Source: Burkholderiaceae bacterium
GTDB lineage: Bacteria; Pseudomonadota; Gammaproteobacteria; Burkholderiales; Burkholderiaceae_E
Length of the DNA: 64,000 bases
Assembly (NCBI GenBank): GCA_024235875.1
Contig: JACKLP010000002.1
Coordinates: 248,001-312,000 of the forward strand
Reading direction: 5' to 3'
The notes below the pieces were generated by a model that saw only the letters and a list, made by a program, of their open reading frames with translations, was not told the origin of the DNA and searched no databases. The position numbers and the translations under genes were made by a program. Numbering within the stretch: the stretch's first letter is position 1; the number at the start of each line of letters is the position of its first letter. This document shows positions 8,022 to 16,056 of this stretch, one piece after another.

Positions 8022-8058
8022 GCGGATCGCGCCGGATGTATTGGGCGTGACCCGCTTG

Positions 8059-8109
8059 CTCCGGGGCTGGGGGGCGGCTGGCCGAAGGCCTGAATCCCCC
8101 AGTCCGGAG
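8059..8109. terminator. Large inverted repeat between convergent acr3 and the Hint gene
   Basis: CTCCGG-GG-CTGGGGG (8059-8073) pairs with CCCCCAG-T-CCGGAG (8096-8109). Between the arms a smaller GGCC-GAA-GGCC hairpin can form. The structure lies between two convergent stop codons, as expected of a bidirectional terminator, but there is no T-run, so intrinsic termination is uncertain. Confidence 0.5.
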
Positions 8110-8123
8110 AAACGGACCCGGAC

Positions 8124-8807
8124 TCAACCCGCTCGCTCTACGCCTGACGACGTGCCCCAGTCCACCTCGAACACGTTTGCCAGCAGGCCCCGTGTCCGGC
8201 GGAAGTAGGTAAAGCTGTGCGACACCAGGCCACCCGCGATGAAGTCGTTGTGCCCGGAGACGATCAGGTTGCAGACTTCGGCGCTCTGACCCAAGGCTTC
8301 GACGGCCGTGACCCCGCGCCATTCGCAATCCCAGAATCGTTGCGCGTGGAGGATCTCGTCCCGGGGCGTGATCCGACTCGCCTTGCGCCAGCCGCGACGG
8401 GTCAGAAAACTGTGCGAGTGGGTCGTCGCCACGGTTCGGGTCGAGCCGGCGAGCCGGATGCCGACCAGCGCGCGCGAACCCGGGCGCTGGATACGCAAGA
8501 CCGTTGCCGGCGCCATCGAACCCGTTGCCGGATCGACCCCCATCACCAGTGAGCCGCGCTCGATCGTGCCGATCGCGCGCCAGCCGTCGGGGGTCATCAC
8601 CGGCACGTCCAATGCAAAGCAGCCGGCCGCCGGCGATCCACCGCCCAATCCACCGCCGAAACCGCTGCCGGATCGGTTGCCGAATCCCTCCATGTTGCGG
8701 CGATTGGATTCGAACCAGCGATTCATCTGGGTCTGTTGCTCCTGTTGCGCCGCGTACCAGCTTCCGCCGATGCTCTTGTTGCGCACATAGTCGTCCATGT
8801 CGCCCAT
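8124..8807 (-). CDS. Hint (intein/hedgehog-like) domain protein with atypical C-terminal splice block
   Basis: The 227-residue protein starts at ATG 8807 (AGGAG 6 nt upstream). Residues 1-42 are polar with a Trp/Gln-rich helix, 43-62 are a Gly-rich linker, and the Hint domain starts at C63 (CFALDVPVMTPDGW, splicing block A). Block B is visible as TTHSHSFL (H130, H132) and the final block as CNLIVSGHNDFIAGGLVSHS (179-198). Inteins end this block in His-Asn followed by Cys/Ser/Thr; here it is H197-S198, so Asn cyclization cannot occur and cleavage or ligation at C63 is the likelier chemistry. About 29 residues follow. The block lacks any endonuclease insert. It may be co-transcribed with the small membrane protein upstream. 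Its function is unknown. Confidence 0.72.
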   Translation of the reverse strand: MGDMDDYVRNKSIGGSWYAAQQEQQTQMNRWFESNRRNMEGFGNRSGSGFGGGLGGGSPAAGCFALDVPVMTPDGWRAIGTIERGSLVMGVDPATGSMAPATVLRIQRPGSRALVGIRLAGSTRTVATTHSHSFLTRRGWRKASRITPRDEILHAQRFWDCEWRGVTAVEALGQSAEVCNLIVSGHNDFIAGGLVSHSFTYFRRTRGLLANVFEVDWGTSSGVERAG

Positions 8808-8925
8808 TTCCATCTCCTGCTGTCTGATTGCCGTTCGAGGCGGCCAGAGCGCCGCCTTGGAGACTTGGACGAAGGACACATCGAAATGTCAGAGCTCGCG
8901 ACCTCGTTCCGGCAGGCGCCGCGGC

Positions 8926-9324
8926 TCAATGAGACAGGGTGAGGGCCTTCTCGAACTTCTCGAAGAACTCGTCAGGCCGCGACGCGGCCATGGAGCGGAA
9001 GTCCTCGGATATCAGCGGTGCGAGTTCCCGAATCGCGAAGTCCCTCAGGAACTGACGTGATCTCTCATTCTTCGGCCTGCCGGAAGCATGGTAGTGCCGT
9101 CGAAGGGTGGAGCGCTCCTGCTTGATCCGATCGACGATCAGGCCGCATCGGATCACAGTGATCTGATCGGCGTGGTCCGAGAACTCTTCTCGTAGAACGC
9201 CAGAAAGCTTGAACGGCCCTTCGCTTTCGATCTTTGCCTTGTCTGATTCTTCCTGCGCGTTCGCAAGTGCGGAGAGCACGCAGACGATGATGATGATCAG
9301 CACAATCCACCCCAGTATTCCCAT
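8926..9324 (-). CDS. Small membrane-anchored protein, unknown function
   Basis: The 132-residue product begins MGILGWIVLIIIIVCVLSAL, a single N-terminal membrane segment or uncleaved signal anchor. A charged, mostly helical body follows, with clusters such as DRIKQERSTLRRHYH and a C-terminal RPDEFFEKFEKAL. I recognise no family. ATG 9324 places the hydrophobic segment at the very N-terminus and has GAGAGG upstream; a start at 9411 would add 29 low-complexity residues. It lies 118 bp upstream of the Hint gene on the same strand and is divergent from the secreted hydrolase gene, suggesting one locus. Confidence 0.55.
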   Translation of the reverse strand: MGILGWIVLIIIIVCVLSALANAQEESDKAKIESEGPFKLSGVLREEFSDHADQITVIRCGLIVDRIKQERSTLRRHYHASGRPKNERSRQFLRDFAIRELAPLISEDFRSMAASRPDEFFEKFEKALTLSH

Positions 9325-9474
9325 TTCACCTCTCCCGCTGCTGTTCGAGAACTCCGTTCGAGCTCGACCTTGGGACGTCTCGCCGGCGTCAATGTCAGCG
9401 ATACTTCCCATGCAGGTACTTCAACACCCTGCTAGCGCGCGGTCGCGTGCGAAACCGCAGTGGGGGGCAAGACG

Positions 9475-11058
9475 ATGGCTATTCGATACCGCGCAGGCGT
9501 GGATCTACTGCGACCGACGGCTTTCGCAAGTAGCCGACTCTGGCGGACGATCGGGCCGCTGATCGTCGGCGCGACGACATCGCTTCTGGCGCCGACGCCG
9601 GCGCTGGCGCAGCGTGGCGATGTGTTCAGCAGTGGCGGGCGAAGTCCCTATGGGGGGTCGCATCCGTCGCGACGCACCGGCAAGCAAGCGATCCAGGACG
9701 ACAGCGTCTATTGCCAGCAAACGCCCGATGGCCGGGTGGTGCCAAAACCTTATGGCGGGACGCGTCGCAACATTCCATGTGGGCCGAACTTCGCACCGCG
9801 ACCTCGGCAGCGCCCGTCGTCCCGGCAAGTCGTCTTCAACTACTACTACGTCAATGGCATCAATACGCCGTACGAGTTGTCGGGTGGTCAGCGAGGCCGC
9901 GGCAACTACGTCTGGGATGCCGCGCTGATTCGGGGGAATCTGCTCGACCTCGGCGCGCGTGTCAGCGCAACCGGGGTCGCGCCCAAGGCCTCGAGAGTGC
10001 GAATCCGGATCAAGTCGGAGATCGATCGCTTCACGACCGTGCCCACCTGGAATCCGTCGGGGATGCAGCCGATCATGACGATGTGCACCCAAGCGCGAAA
10101 ACCGCCGTCGGGAGGACGGAACTCGATGCTCGCCGCCGGTCGATGGATGATCGATGGCCTTTGTGCTCAGGCAAACAGAATCGATGACTTCCGGCGCGGC
10201 AGCGCGTGGGGCGGACTCGCGCCCTTCGATCTGCTCGAGTGCGTGATGCAAGCCGCGGAGACCCAGCCCCTGATCACCCGCGCACCGGTCCCGCAGGTGG
10301 TGGCGATGATTCGGGAAATCTTTGCGAAAGAACGACGACAACCGGCGGCCACCCGGGCGTTGAACTTCTTTGTCGTGATCGGGCACTCGCAAGGCAACTT
10401 CTTCACCGAGGCGATCGCAAAGAGTTTCGAGCTCAGCAAGGAGCGAGAGATCTTCGAACGGCGGCTTGGCATCCTGGCGCTGGCATCGCCGTCGAATTAC
10501 GTCTCGCTCCCGTCGGCCTGGAGCGCCAATCGAATCCGGCACTACACTCGCAAGGACGATGCCATCGTGGGTCTGCTCCACCCGGCGCCGTTCGCGCGGC
10601 GACCCTTCGAGCCCAATCTGCCCGCGCTGTGGGACTGGCCCGATGACGCGCTGCAGCGGCACCTGAGCGTTCTGGCGCCCCCGTTGCGCTCACCTTTGCT
10701 CGATGCGATGGGCTGGCCGGTTCCGCCGGGGTGCCGGCCTACCCGTGAACCCGAATGCGATCCGGGCCTCTACCACGCGTTCATCAATTCGCACCTGCTC
10801 GAGAATTATCTGGTCGATCCGCCGATGACCTTGGGCGGGCGGCCGATCCCGCGTGAGGCCGCGCTCGAACTCGCGCGAAAGATCGAATCTCGGCTCGCTC
10901 GCGGTTTAAGCCCCGCGATGCGCGGCCGGTTGCAGGCGCAGCTGCGCGCGCGCCGGCAATCCCTGTCGCCGCCGCCCGGTCCGGCCGTCCTGGACCGAAT
11001 CAGAGCCGGACTACGTGATCTGAAAAGAACGATGATGCAGGAGGCGGGCGTCGGCTAG
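9475..11058 (+). CDS. Secreted alpha/beta-hydrolase-like protein with GHSQG nucleophile motif
   Basis: The 527-residue product has an N-terminal signal sequence ending near LLAPTPALAQ, then a Gly/Arg/Ser-rich segment. YYYVNGINTPYE at about residues 123-134 resembles the first core strand and oxyanion region of lipase-like hydrolases. FVVIGHSQGNFF places the nucleophile at S305. D361/D362 in YTRKDDAIVG and H440 in INSHLLENYL are suitable to complete a Ser-Asp-His triad. The last 70 residues are Arg-rich and helical. The substrate is unknown; esterase or phospholipase-like activity is a guess. ATG 9475 was preferred over GTG 9460. It is divergent from the small membrane protein and Hint genes. 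Confidence 0.68.
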   Translation: MAIRYRAGVDLLRPTAFASSRLWRTIGPLIVGATTSLLAPTPALAQRGDVFSSGGRSPYGGSHPSRRTGKQAIQDDSVYCQQTPDGRVVPKPYGGTRRNIPCGPNFAPRPRQRPSSRQVVFNYYYVNGINTPYELSGGQRGRGNYVWDAALIRGNLLDLGARVSATGVAPKASRVRIRIKSEIDRFTTVPTWNPSGMQPIMTMCTQARKPPSGGRNSMLAAGRWMIDGLCAQANRIDDFRRGSAWGGLAPFDLLECVMQAAETQPLITRAPVPQVVAMIREIFAKERRQPAATRALNFFVVIGHSQGNFFTEAIAKSFELSKEREIFERRLGILALASPSNYVSLPSAWSANRIRHYTRKDDAIVGLLHPAPFARRPFEPNLPALWDWPDDALQRHLSVLAPPLRSPLLDAMGWPVPPGCRPTREPECDPGLYHAFINSHLLENYLVDPPMTLGGRPIPREAALELARKIESRLARGLSPAMRGRLQAQLRARRQSLSPPPGPAVLDRIRAGLRDLKRTMMQEAGVG

Positions 11059-11084
11059 ATTCTGCGCATATCGGGCTGGACGAT

Positions 11085-11105
11085 ATTAGCTAAATTAGCT
11101 ATATT
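11085..11105 (+). promoter_or_regulatory. Tandem TTAGCTA operators overlapping a -10 box; probable leaderless start
   Basis: ATTAGCTA occurs twice, at 11085 and 11094, each copy centred on the palindrome TAGCTA, in an otherwise GC-rich region. The second copy overlaps a -10-like TATATT at 11100-11105. The downstream GTG start is at 11112, about where transcription would begin, and no ribosome binding site is present, so the mRNA may be leaderless. Twin palindromes in front of a Phd/YefM-type gene are the usual autoregulatory operator of such antitoxins. Confidence 0.55.
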
Positions 11106-11111
11106 CATCCA

Positions 11112-11633
11112 GTGAAAACCTTCGATGCCACCTCCGCCAAGAATCGCTTCGGCGAAATGCTCGCGGCCACCAGCGAGGGGCCGGTGGCGATCGAGCGACA
11201 TGGCCGTCTGGTGGCCTACGTCGTGGCGCCGTCGCAGTTTGTCGAGCAACCCGTTGGCCTGGCCGAGCGACTCGCCGCGCGGCTTGGTGCGCTCGGCGCG
11301 CGCTACGCCACCCTGTTCGGCTCGATCGCCGCCGGCACGGCACGAAGCGATAGCGATATCGATGTTGCGGTGAGCTTCGGCAATCCGATGTCGAGCGACC
11401 TGCGCGCCGCGGTGATCGGTTTGATAGCCGACGTAGCGGGCCGCCCGGTGGACCTGGTCGACCTGGAGAACGCCGAAGGGCTGATCTTCCTGCGCGCGCT
11501 AGGAGGCACCGAGCTCGTTTGCGATTCGCCGCAAACGCGATCGCGAATGCTCGGACGCATTTCGGTCGCCGAGGACGAAGTGCTCAGTGCGCGTGCGGCT
11601 TCCCGCGCGCTTCGAACGAAGCTGTTCTCGTGA
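11112..11633 (+). CDS. Phd/YefM-type antitoxin domain fused to MNT nucleotidyltransferase (MntA-like)
   Basis: A 173-residue two-domain protein. Residues 1-43 (MKTFDATSAKNRFGEMLAAT, then VAIERHGRLVAYVVAP) match the N-terminal DNA-binding half of Phd/YefM antitoxins. Residues about 64-140 form a minimal nucleotidyltransferase: G70-S71 in LFGSIAAGTARSDSDIDV, catalytic acidic residues D82 and D84, and a third candidate D114 in VDLVDL. In known MntA/HepT (type VII) systems the MNT protein neutralizes the HEPN toxin by AMPylating its tyrosine. Here it also appears to carry a repressor domain, replacing the toxin-binding C-terminus of ordinary Phd. It starts with GTG without a ribosome binding site and overlaps the HEPN gene by 4 nt (GTGA). 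The domain reading is clear; the function is inferred. Confidence 0.82.
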   Translation: MKTFDATSAKNRFGEMLAATSEGPVAIERHGRLVAYVVAPSQFVEQPVGLAERLAARLGALGARYATLFGSIAAGTARSDSDIDVAVSFGNPMSSDLRAAVIGLIADVAGRPVDLVDLENAEGLIFLRALGGTELVCDSPQTRSRMLGRISVAEDEVLSARAASRALRTKLFS

Positions 11634-12067
11634 AGCCGGCGATCGATACGGCGGTGGTGGACGCGCGCTTGCGCGAACTATCCCGGCGGCTCGATCGGCT
11701 CGCCTTCAGGCGCCCGGCGTCATTGGCGCAGTTGCAGGCCGACGAGGACTTGCAGGACATCGTCACGCGCAATCTCGAGCTGGCGGTACAGAGTGCCATC
11801 GACATTGCGATGCATCTCTGTGCGGCACATGGCGAGGTCCCGACCAGCGGCGCGGACGCCTTTACCCGACTAGCCAACCAAAAGCTCATCTCACGAGCGC
11901 AGGCGCAGCGCCTGCGCCGTAGCGTTGGATTTCGCAACGTGCTGGCCCATGAATACGTTGCGCTCGATTGGACGGTCGTAATGCATGCACTCGACGAAGG
12001 GGTGGCCGACCTGTCGAGTTTCGGGCGACAGACAGTGAAGCTACTCGATCGACTCGATCGGGACTGA
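11630..12067 (+). CDS. HEPN-domain RNase-type toxin (HepT/DUF86-like)
   Basis: This 145-residue helical protein has the HEPN catalytic motif near its C-terminus: R102-NVLA-H107-E-Y109, an exact RX4HXY. In HepT toxins R and H are needed for RNA cleavage and the Tyr is the residue AMPylated by the partner MNT protein. An upstream amphipathic helix (VTRNLELAVQSAIDIAMHL) is also typical of the family. The GTG start at 11630 overlaps the TGA of the upstream antitoxin gene, implying translational coupling so that antitoxin is made first. Family length is about 110-145, so it looks intact. Confidence 0.87.
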   Translation: MKPAIDTAVVDARLRELSRRLDRLAFRRPASLAQLQADEDLQDIVTRNLELAVQSAIDIAMHLCAAHGEVPTSGADAFTRLANQKLISRAQAQRLRRSVGFRNVLAHEYVALDWTVVMHALDEGVADLSSFGRQTVKLLDRLDRD

Positions 12068-12097
12068 AGGCCGGCGCCGCTAGCGCGGCATCGGCGC

Positions 12098-13312
12098 TCA
12101 CCCCGCCAGCATCTGCGCCAGCCCCGCGAACGCCGACATCAGCAGCTTCTCGATTCCCTCGTCCACGGCCACCTCCTGCGAGCCGAAGCGCGCGATCACC
12201 AGCCCCGCCTTCGGCGCCACGTAGAGCTGCTGGCCATAGATGCCCAGGCAGCGGATCGCGCCGAACGCGTCGTGCGAGATCCACCACTGGTTGCGGTAGG
12301 ACCAGCCGTCGAACATCGCGTAGCCGGCGTGGGTGAACTTCTCGCGATCGGCGCCGGCAGTGATATCGTCGATCACGGCGGCGGGGATCACCTGGTCGCC
12401 GTCGACGCGGCCGCGGTTGCGCATCACTTCGCCCAGCCGCGCGAGGTCGCGCAGCGTCACGCAAAGGCCACCGCCGGCATCGGCGATTCCGACCGGGTCG
12501 ATCGCGAAGTCGCCGTCTTCCTCGGCGCCAATGCGTTGCCACAGGCGCTCGGACACGAGGGTGGCGAGCGGCGTTTCGGTGGCGCGCTGCAGGATCCAGG
12601 CGAGCACGTTGGTGTTGGGCGTGACGTAGTGGAAGCCCTCGCCATGGGGGCGGCAGGTGCGCATCGTGGCGAGGTACTCGTAGATGCCGCGCGGGCCATC
12701 GTAGCCGGGCGGTCGTGGCAGCGAGCCGTTGGCGCGGCGCGAGCGTACGACGTCGCCGTTGGGGTCGGCATAGTCTTCGTCGAAGGCCATGCCGGAGGTC
12801 ATGTCCATCACCTCGCGCACGGTGGCGTCGGCCCAGCCGCTTTCGGCGAGCTCGGGCAGGTAGGCGGCCACGCGCGCCGCCGGGTCGATCAGGCCCTCGT
12901 GCGCGGCGGTGGCGGCCAGCAGGCCGGCAAACGACTTGGTGACCGAAAAGCAGCGGTGGGTGCGGTGCGGTTGCAGCTCGCCCAGGTAGCGCTCGAACAG
13001 CAGCTTGCCGTCATGCAGTACCAGCAGGCCGTCGGTTGCGGTGCGCAGCAAGGCTTCGTCGAGCGTGCATCGCCCGCCGTCCGGATCGTCGAAGGCGAAC
13101 CCGCCCAGCGGCCGCTCTGCGCGTGGCAGGGTGCGCGGTGCACCGGCACCGCGCCAGACGCGCGCGGTGGGCATGATCTCGCGGTAGTGGCTGTAGAGCC
13201 AGCGGTGCGCGGGGTAGGGCAGCGCGTGGAGGTCCTCGAAACGGATCTGGCGCTCGGGCGGCGGCGGGAAGCCGTGCATCCAGCGGGCATTGGTATCCGG
13301 GCTTGCGGGCAT
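12098..13312 (-). CDS. Serine hydrolase of the beta-lactamase / 6-aminohexanoate-dimer hydrolase family
   Basis: The 404-residue protein has the penicillin-binding fold nucleophile motif SVTK (in CFSVTKSFAGLL) about a third of the way in, and FHYVTPNTNVLAWIL in the position of the second (Tyr) motif. MTSGMAFDEDY and the long C-terminal half resemble the NylB (6-aminohexanoate-dimer hydrolase) branch rather than true class C beta-lactamases. No signal peptide is evident, so it is probably cytoplasmic and acts on an amide or ester. ATG 13312 has AGGAGA 7 nt upstream. It converges on the HEPN gene. Confidence 0.85.
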   Translation of the reverse strand: MPASPDTNARWMHGFPPPPERQIRFEDLHALPYPAHRWLYSHYREIMPTARVWRGAGAPRTLPRAERPLGGFAFDDPDGGRCTLDEALLRTATDGLLVLHDGKLLFERYLGELQPHRTHRCFSVTKSFAGLLAATAAHEGLIDPAARVAAYLPELAESGWADATVREVMDMTSGMAFDEDYADPNGDVVRSRRANGSLPRPPGYDGPRGIYEYLATMRTCRPHGEGFHYVTPNTNVLAWILQRATETPLATLVSERLWQRIGAEEDGDFAIDPVGIADAGGGLCVTLRDLARLGEVMRNRGRVDGDQVIPAAVIDDITAGADREKFTHAGYAMFDGWSYRNQWWISHDAFGAIRCLGIYGQQLYVAPKAGLVIARFGSQEVAVDEGIEKLLMSAFAGLAQMLAG

Positions 13313-13339
13313 GGGTGGGTCTCCTCGGCTCGTGCGTGC

Positions 13340-15772
13340 TCAGGGCCCGTAGGCGAATGCGACGTTGTAGACGATGTCGACGACCCGGCCGTCTTCGAGC
13401 AGGACCGGCGAGCGGTGGGTCGATCCGGGGCTATACGGCATCGAGCCGGTCGGCACGAATTGGTTCGTGGCCGGATCGAAGATCTCGGCCGTGCTCGTCC
13501 AGGTGTCGTTCACCGCGGTCCCGGTCAGTCCGCCGGCGATCAGTATCTTCCCGTTCGGAAGCCGGGTGGCGGGCGCGGCGTAGCGCGCGGTTCCCATGGA
13601 GCCGACGCCCGAGAAGGTGTCGGTGGCCGGATCGAACACCTCGGCCTGTGGCAGCGCCTGCGCGCCGTAGCCACCGGCGAACAGGACCCGGCCATCGCTC
13701 AAGACCGCTGAGGCGCGACCCTGGCCGCCGATCGCCATCGTCCCGCCGGCCGTGATCGTGTTTGCGACCGGGTCGAAGATCTCCGAAGTCGCGTGCATCG
13801 TGGTGACATTGGCCCCGGCTGCCAGTAGGACGCGACCATCGTGCAACAGGTGCGCCCGATGGAACTCGCGCGGTACGAGCAGGTCGGGCCCCCGGATGAA
13901 CGCATGGGTGTCCGGGTCGTAGAGCATCGTCTTGTTCGAGACGATCCCGCCCGAGGTGCGCCCACCTGCGATGAATACCCGCCCGTCGACCAGGCGGGTA
14001 GCCGTGTGCCACCGGGCGGCCCAGGGCATCGTGGGCCCGACCGTCAGCGTGTCGGTGGCGGGATCGAACAGGTAGGTTTCCGCGCTCGCCGCGGGCGTCG
14101 GACCGGACAGGTCCTCGCCGCCGGCATAGAGCACCTTGCCCGAGTCCAGGCCGGTCGCGGTGCCGTCGGTCCAGACATGCCCGGTCGGTGACACCACGCG
14201 GGCGTAGCTGTTGGCAACCGGATCGTAGATCTCGACCGGTTGCGGATCGGGCGCATCGAGCCCCAGGATCGCGACGCGGCCGTCGTTCATGCGAATCGCC
14301 GATGGCCGCGTCCAGTACAGGCCGGGCGCCGTGCGCGTCTGGAAGGTGCCGCCGGGTTGCCCACCGCCGTAGACGTAGGCGAACTGTTCGGACGAGAGCG
14401 TCACGACGTCGCCGAGCACGGCGCCGATCCGATAGTAGTAGGTGGTGCCCGGCGTGAGCCCGCCGACGAGCTGGCCGATCAGCGCGTCGTCGATCATCGT
14501 CGAAGACAGCCCCACCCCGCGGGTGCCCGCCGAAAGGTAGATCCGATACTTCTGCGCGTAGGGCACCGGGTTCCATTGCGCAACGAACTGACCGGGTGCC
14601 GAGACGCTGGGCAGCACGACCGGCGCGGCCAACGCCACGACGTCGATGGCGTGCGCGCTCGAGTTCGCGCCATCGAAGCTCGCCGTGATGTTCGCGCTGC
14701 CGGGGGCCACGCCGGTCACGATTCCGGTTGCGGCTTGCACGCTTGCCGTGGCCGGGGCGTCGCTGCTCCAGGTGGCCCGACCGGTGACATCGACCGTGCT
14801 GCTGTCGGAGTAGGTGGCGGTCGCCGTCAGCGCCGACGTGCCACCGACGGCGATCCTGGCCGGCAACTGGCTGATGCTGATCCCGGTGAGCGTGACGGCC
14901 GGTGGCGTCGGTGCGGGCGGATTCGTGGCGATCAGGTTCACGCTGGCGGTGCTCTCGAGCACCCCGTCGCTGACCACGAGCGTGGCGCTATACGTACCGG
15001 CCACGTCGGGCGTGAAGGCGACCTGGACCGTGTCGACGGATGCCAGCGCGGCCTGGCTGGCGTCGGGCCGGGTCGTGAGGCTCCAGCGGTAGGTCAGCGT
15101 GTCGCCATTGGGGTCCTGGCTGGCCTGGCCGGAGAACGTGACAGCGGTATTGATCGTGACCGGGGTGGCCGATACGACTGCGCTGGCCACCGGGGCGAGA
15201 TCGGGGTGCTCGGCGGCGGGCAGGCCGTTCAGCGTGAGTTGCAAGTGGGCGCGTGCCGCATCGGCAGTGACCGGCGTGCGGTTTGCGCCTGGGTTGGCGT
15301 CGCGTACCAGGGCGATGAGGTTGACGTTCTGGGCGAAGGTGGCGGGTGGGACGTTGAAGTCCACGCCGCCCGTGGCCAGTGCTGCCGCGCCGGCCGGGAT
15401 CGCGATGCCGTTGGACGGATCGCCGTCGGCGTCGAGCGACTGCAGGAAGCTGGCGACGTTCAGCGCGATCGGGTGATAGGAATCCGTCGAGTTGGCGAGG
15501 TCGAACGGGGTGATGGTGCCCTTGGCGGCGATCGGCGGCAGCGCGATGTCGCCCACGAAGAAGGTGACGGTCTCGCCCGGTAGGTAGCGGAAGCTGCCGT
15601 TGGCGTCGGTGACGCCGGACTGGGTCGCCGTACGGTAGCCGATGCCGGCGACGGCGGCATCGATGAATACACCGGTCTGCGGTGTCGCGGACGACGTTCC
15701 GCCCCCTCCGCCACAGGCCGACAGGAGAAGCGCCGCGGCAAGCGCCGCGCAACGTGAACGGTTCATCTTCAT
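13340..15772 (-). CDS. Lipoprotein with Ig-like domains and C-terminal Kelch repeats
   Basis: The 810-residue product has a lipoprotein signal ending in LLLSACGGGGG. Next come a domain starting GVFIDAAVAGIGYRT, a PKD/cadherin-like domain (DPNGDTLTYRWS), a BIG2-like Ig domain (ISISQLPARIAVGGTSALTA) and an Fn3-like domain (AQKYRIYLSAGTRG). The C-terminal half has at least five Kelch/galactose-oxidase-type blades with recurring GRVLFAGG, GKILIAGG and AEVFDPATDTF. It is predicted to be outer-membrane anchored and probably adhesive or sugar-binding; no catalytic Cys-Tyr pair of galactose oxidase is evident. The start has GGGGA upstream. Confidence 0.8.
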   Translation of the reverse strand: MKMNRSRCAALAAALLLSACGGGGGTSSATPQTGVFIDAAVAGIGYRTATQSGVTDANGSFRYLPGETVTFFVGDIALPPIAAKGTITPFDLANSTDSYHPIALNVASFLQSLDADGDPSNGIAIPAGAAALATGGVDFNVPPATFAQNVNLIALVRDANPGANRTPVTADAARAHLQLTLNGLPAAEHPDLAPVASAVVSATPVTINTAVTFSGQASQDPNGDTLTYRWSLTTRPDASQAALASVDTVQVAFTPDVAGTYSATLVVSDGVLESTASVNLIATNPPAPTPPAVTLTGISISQLPARIAVGGTSALTATATYSDSSTVDVTGRATWSSDAPATASVQAATGIVTGVAPGSANITASFDGANSSAHAIDVVALAAPVVLPSVSAPGQFVAQWNPVPYAQKYRIYLSAGTRGVGLSSTMIDDALIGQLVGGLTPGTTYYYRIGAVLGDVVTLSSEQFAYVYGGGQPGGTFQTRTAPGLYWTRPSAIRMNDGRVAILGLDAPDPQPVEIYDPVANSYARVVSPTGHVWTDGTATGLDSGKVLYAGGEDLSGPTPAASAETYLFDPATDTLTVGPTMPWAARWHTATRLVDGRVFIAGGRTSGGIVSNKTMLYDPDTHAFIRGPDLLVPREFHRAHLLHDGRVLLAAGANVTTMHATSEIFDPVANTITAGGTMAIGGQGRASAVLSDGRVLFAGGYGAQALPQAEVFDPATDTFSGVGSMGTARYAAPATRLPNGKILIAGGLTGTAVNDTWTSTAEIFDPATNQFVPTGSMPYSPGSTHRSPVLLEDGRVVDIVYNVAFAYGP

Positions 15773-16056
15773 CGACGGTCCCCACGGTCGTTCTCGTTCT
15801 CCGCCATGGTCGCAACCGTGGCGTCTGGCGCCGAGTATAGGGGGGTACGGGCCGTGCCGAGCGTGCCAAAAGCCCGCAAGCGCCCTTCGGCCGGCCCCTG
15901 ATCACGACGGATCGCCGGGGGCTTGCCCCGACTGCCGTCGCCCCGATCGACGTCGCGCCGAACGATCGACTACGATCACCGGCTGCCGATGTCAGACGCC
16001 ATCGGCGCCATAGCCCCGCGCCGCGGGAACGCGTACCACCGACAAAGGCCAAGCAC

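Noticed and set aside
8698..8720. A T-arm-like sequence GGATTCGAACC suggesting a tRNA
   Set aside because: No acceptor stem or anticodon arm can be folded around it, and it lies within the coding sequence of the Hint protein.
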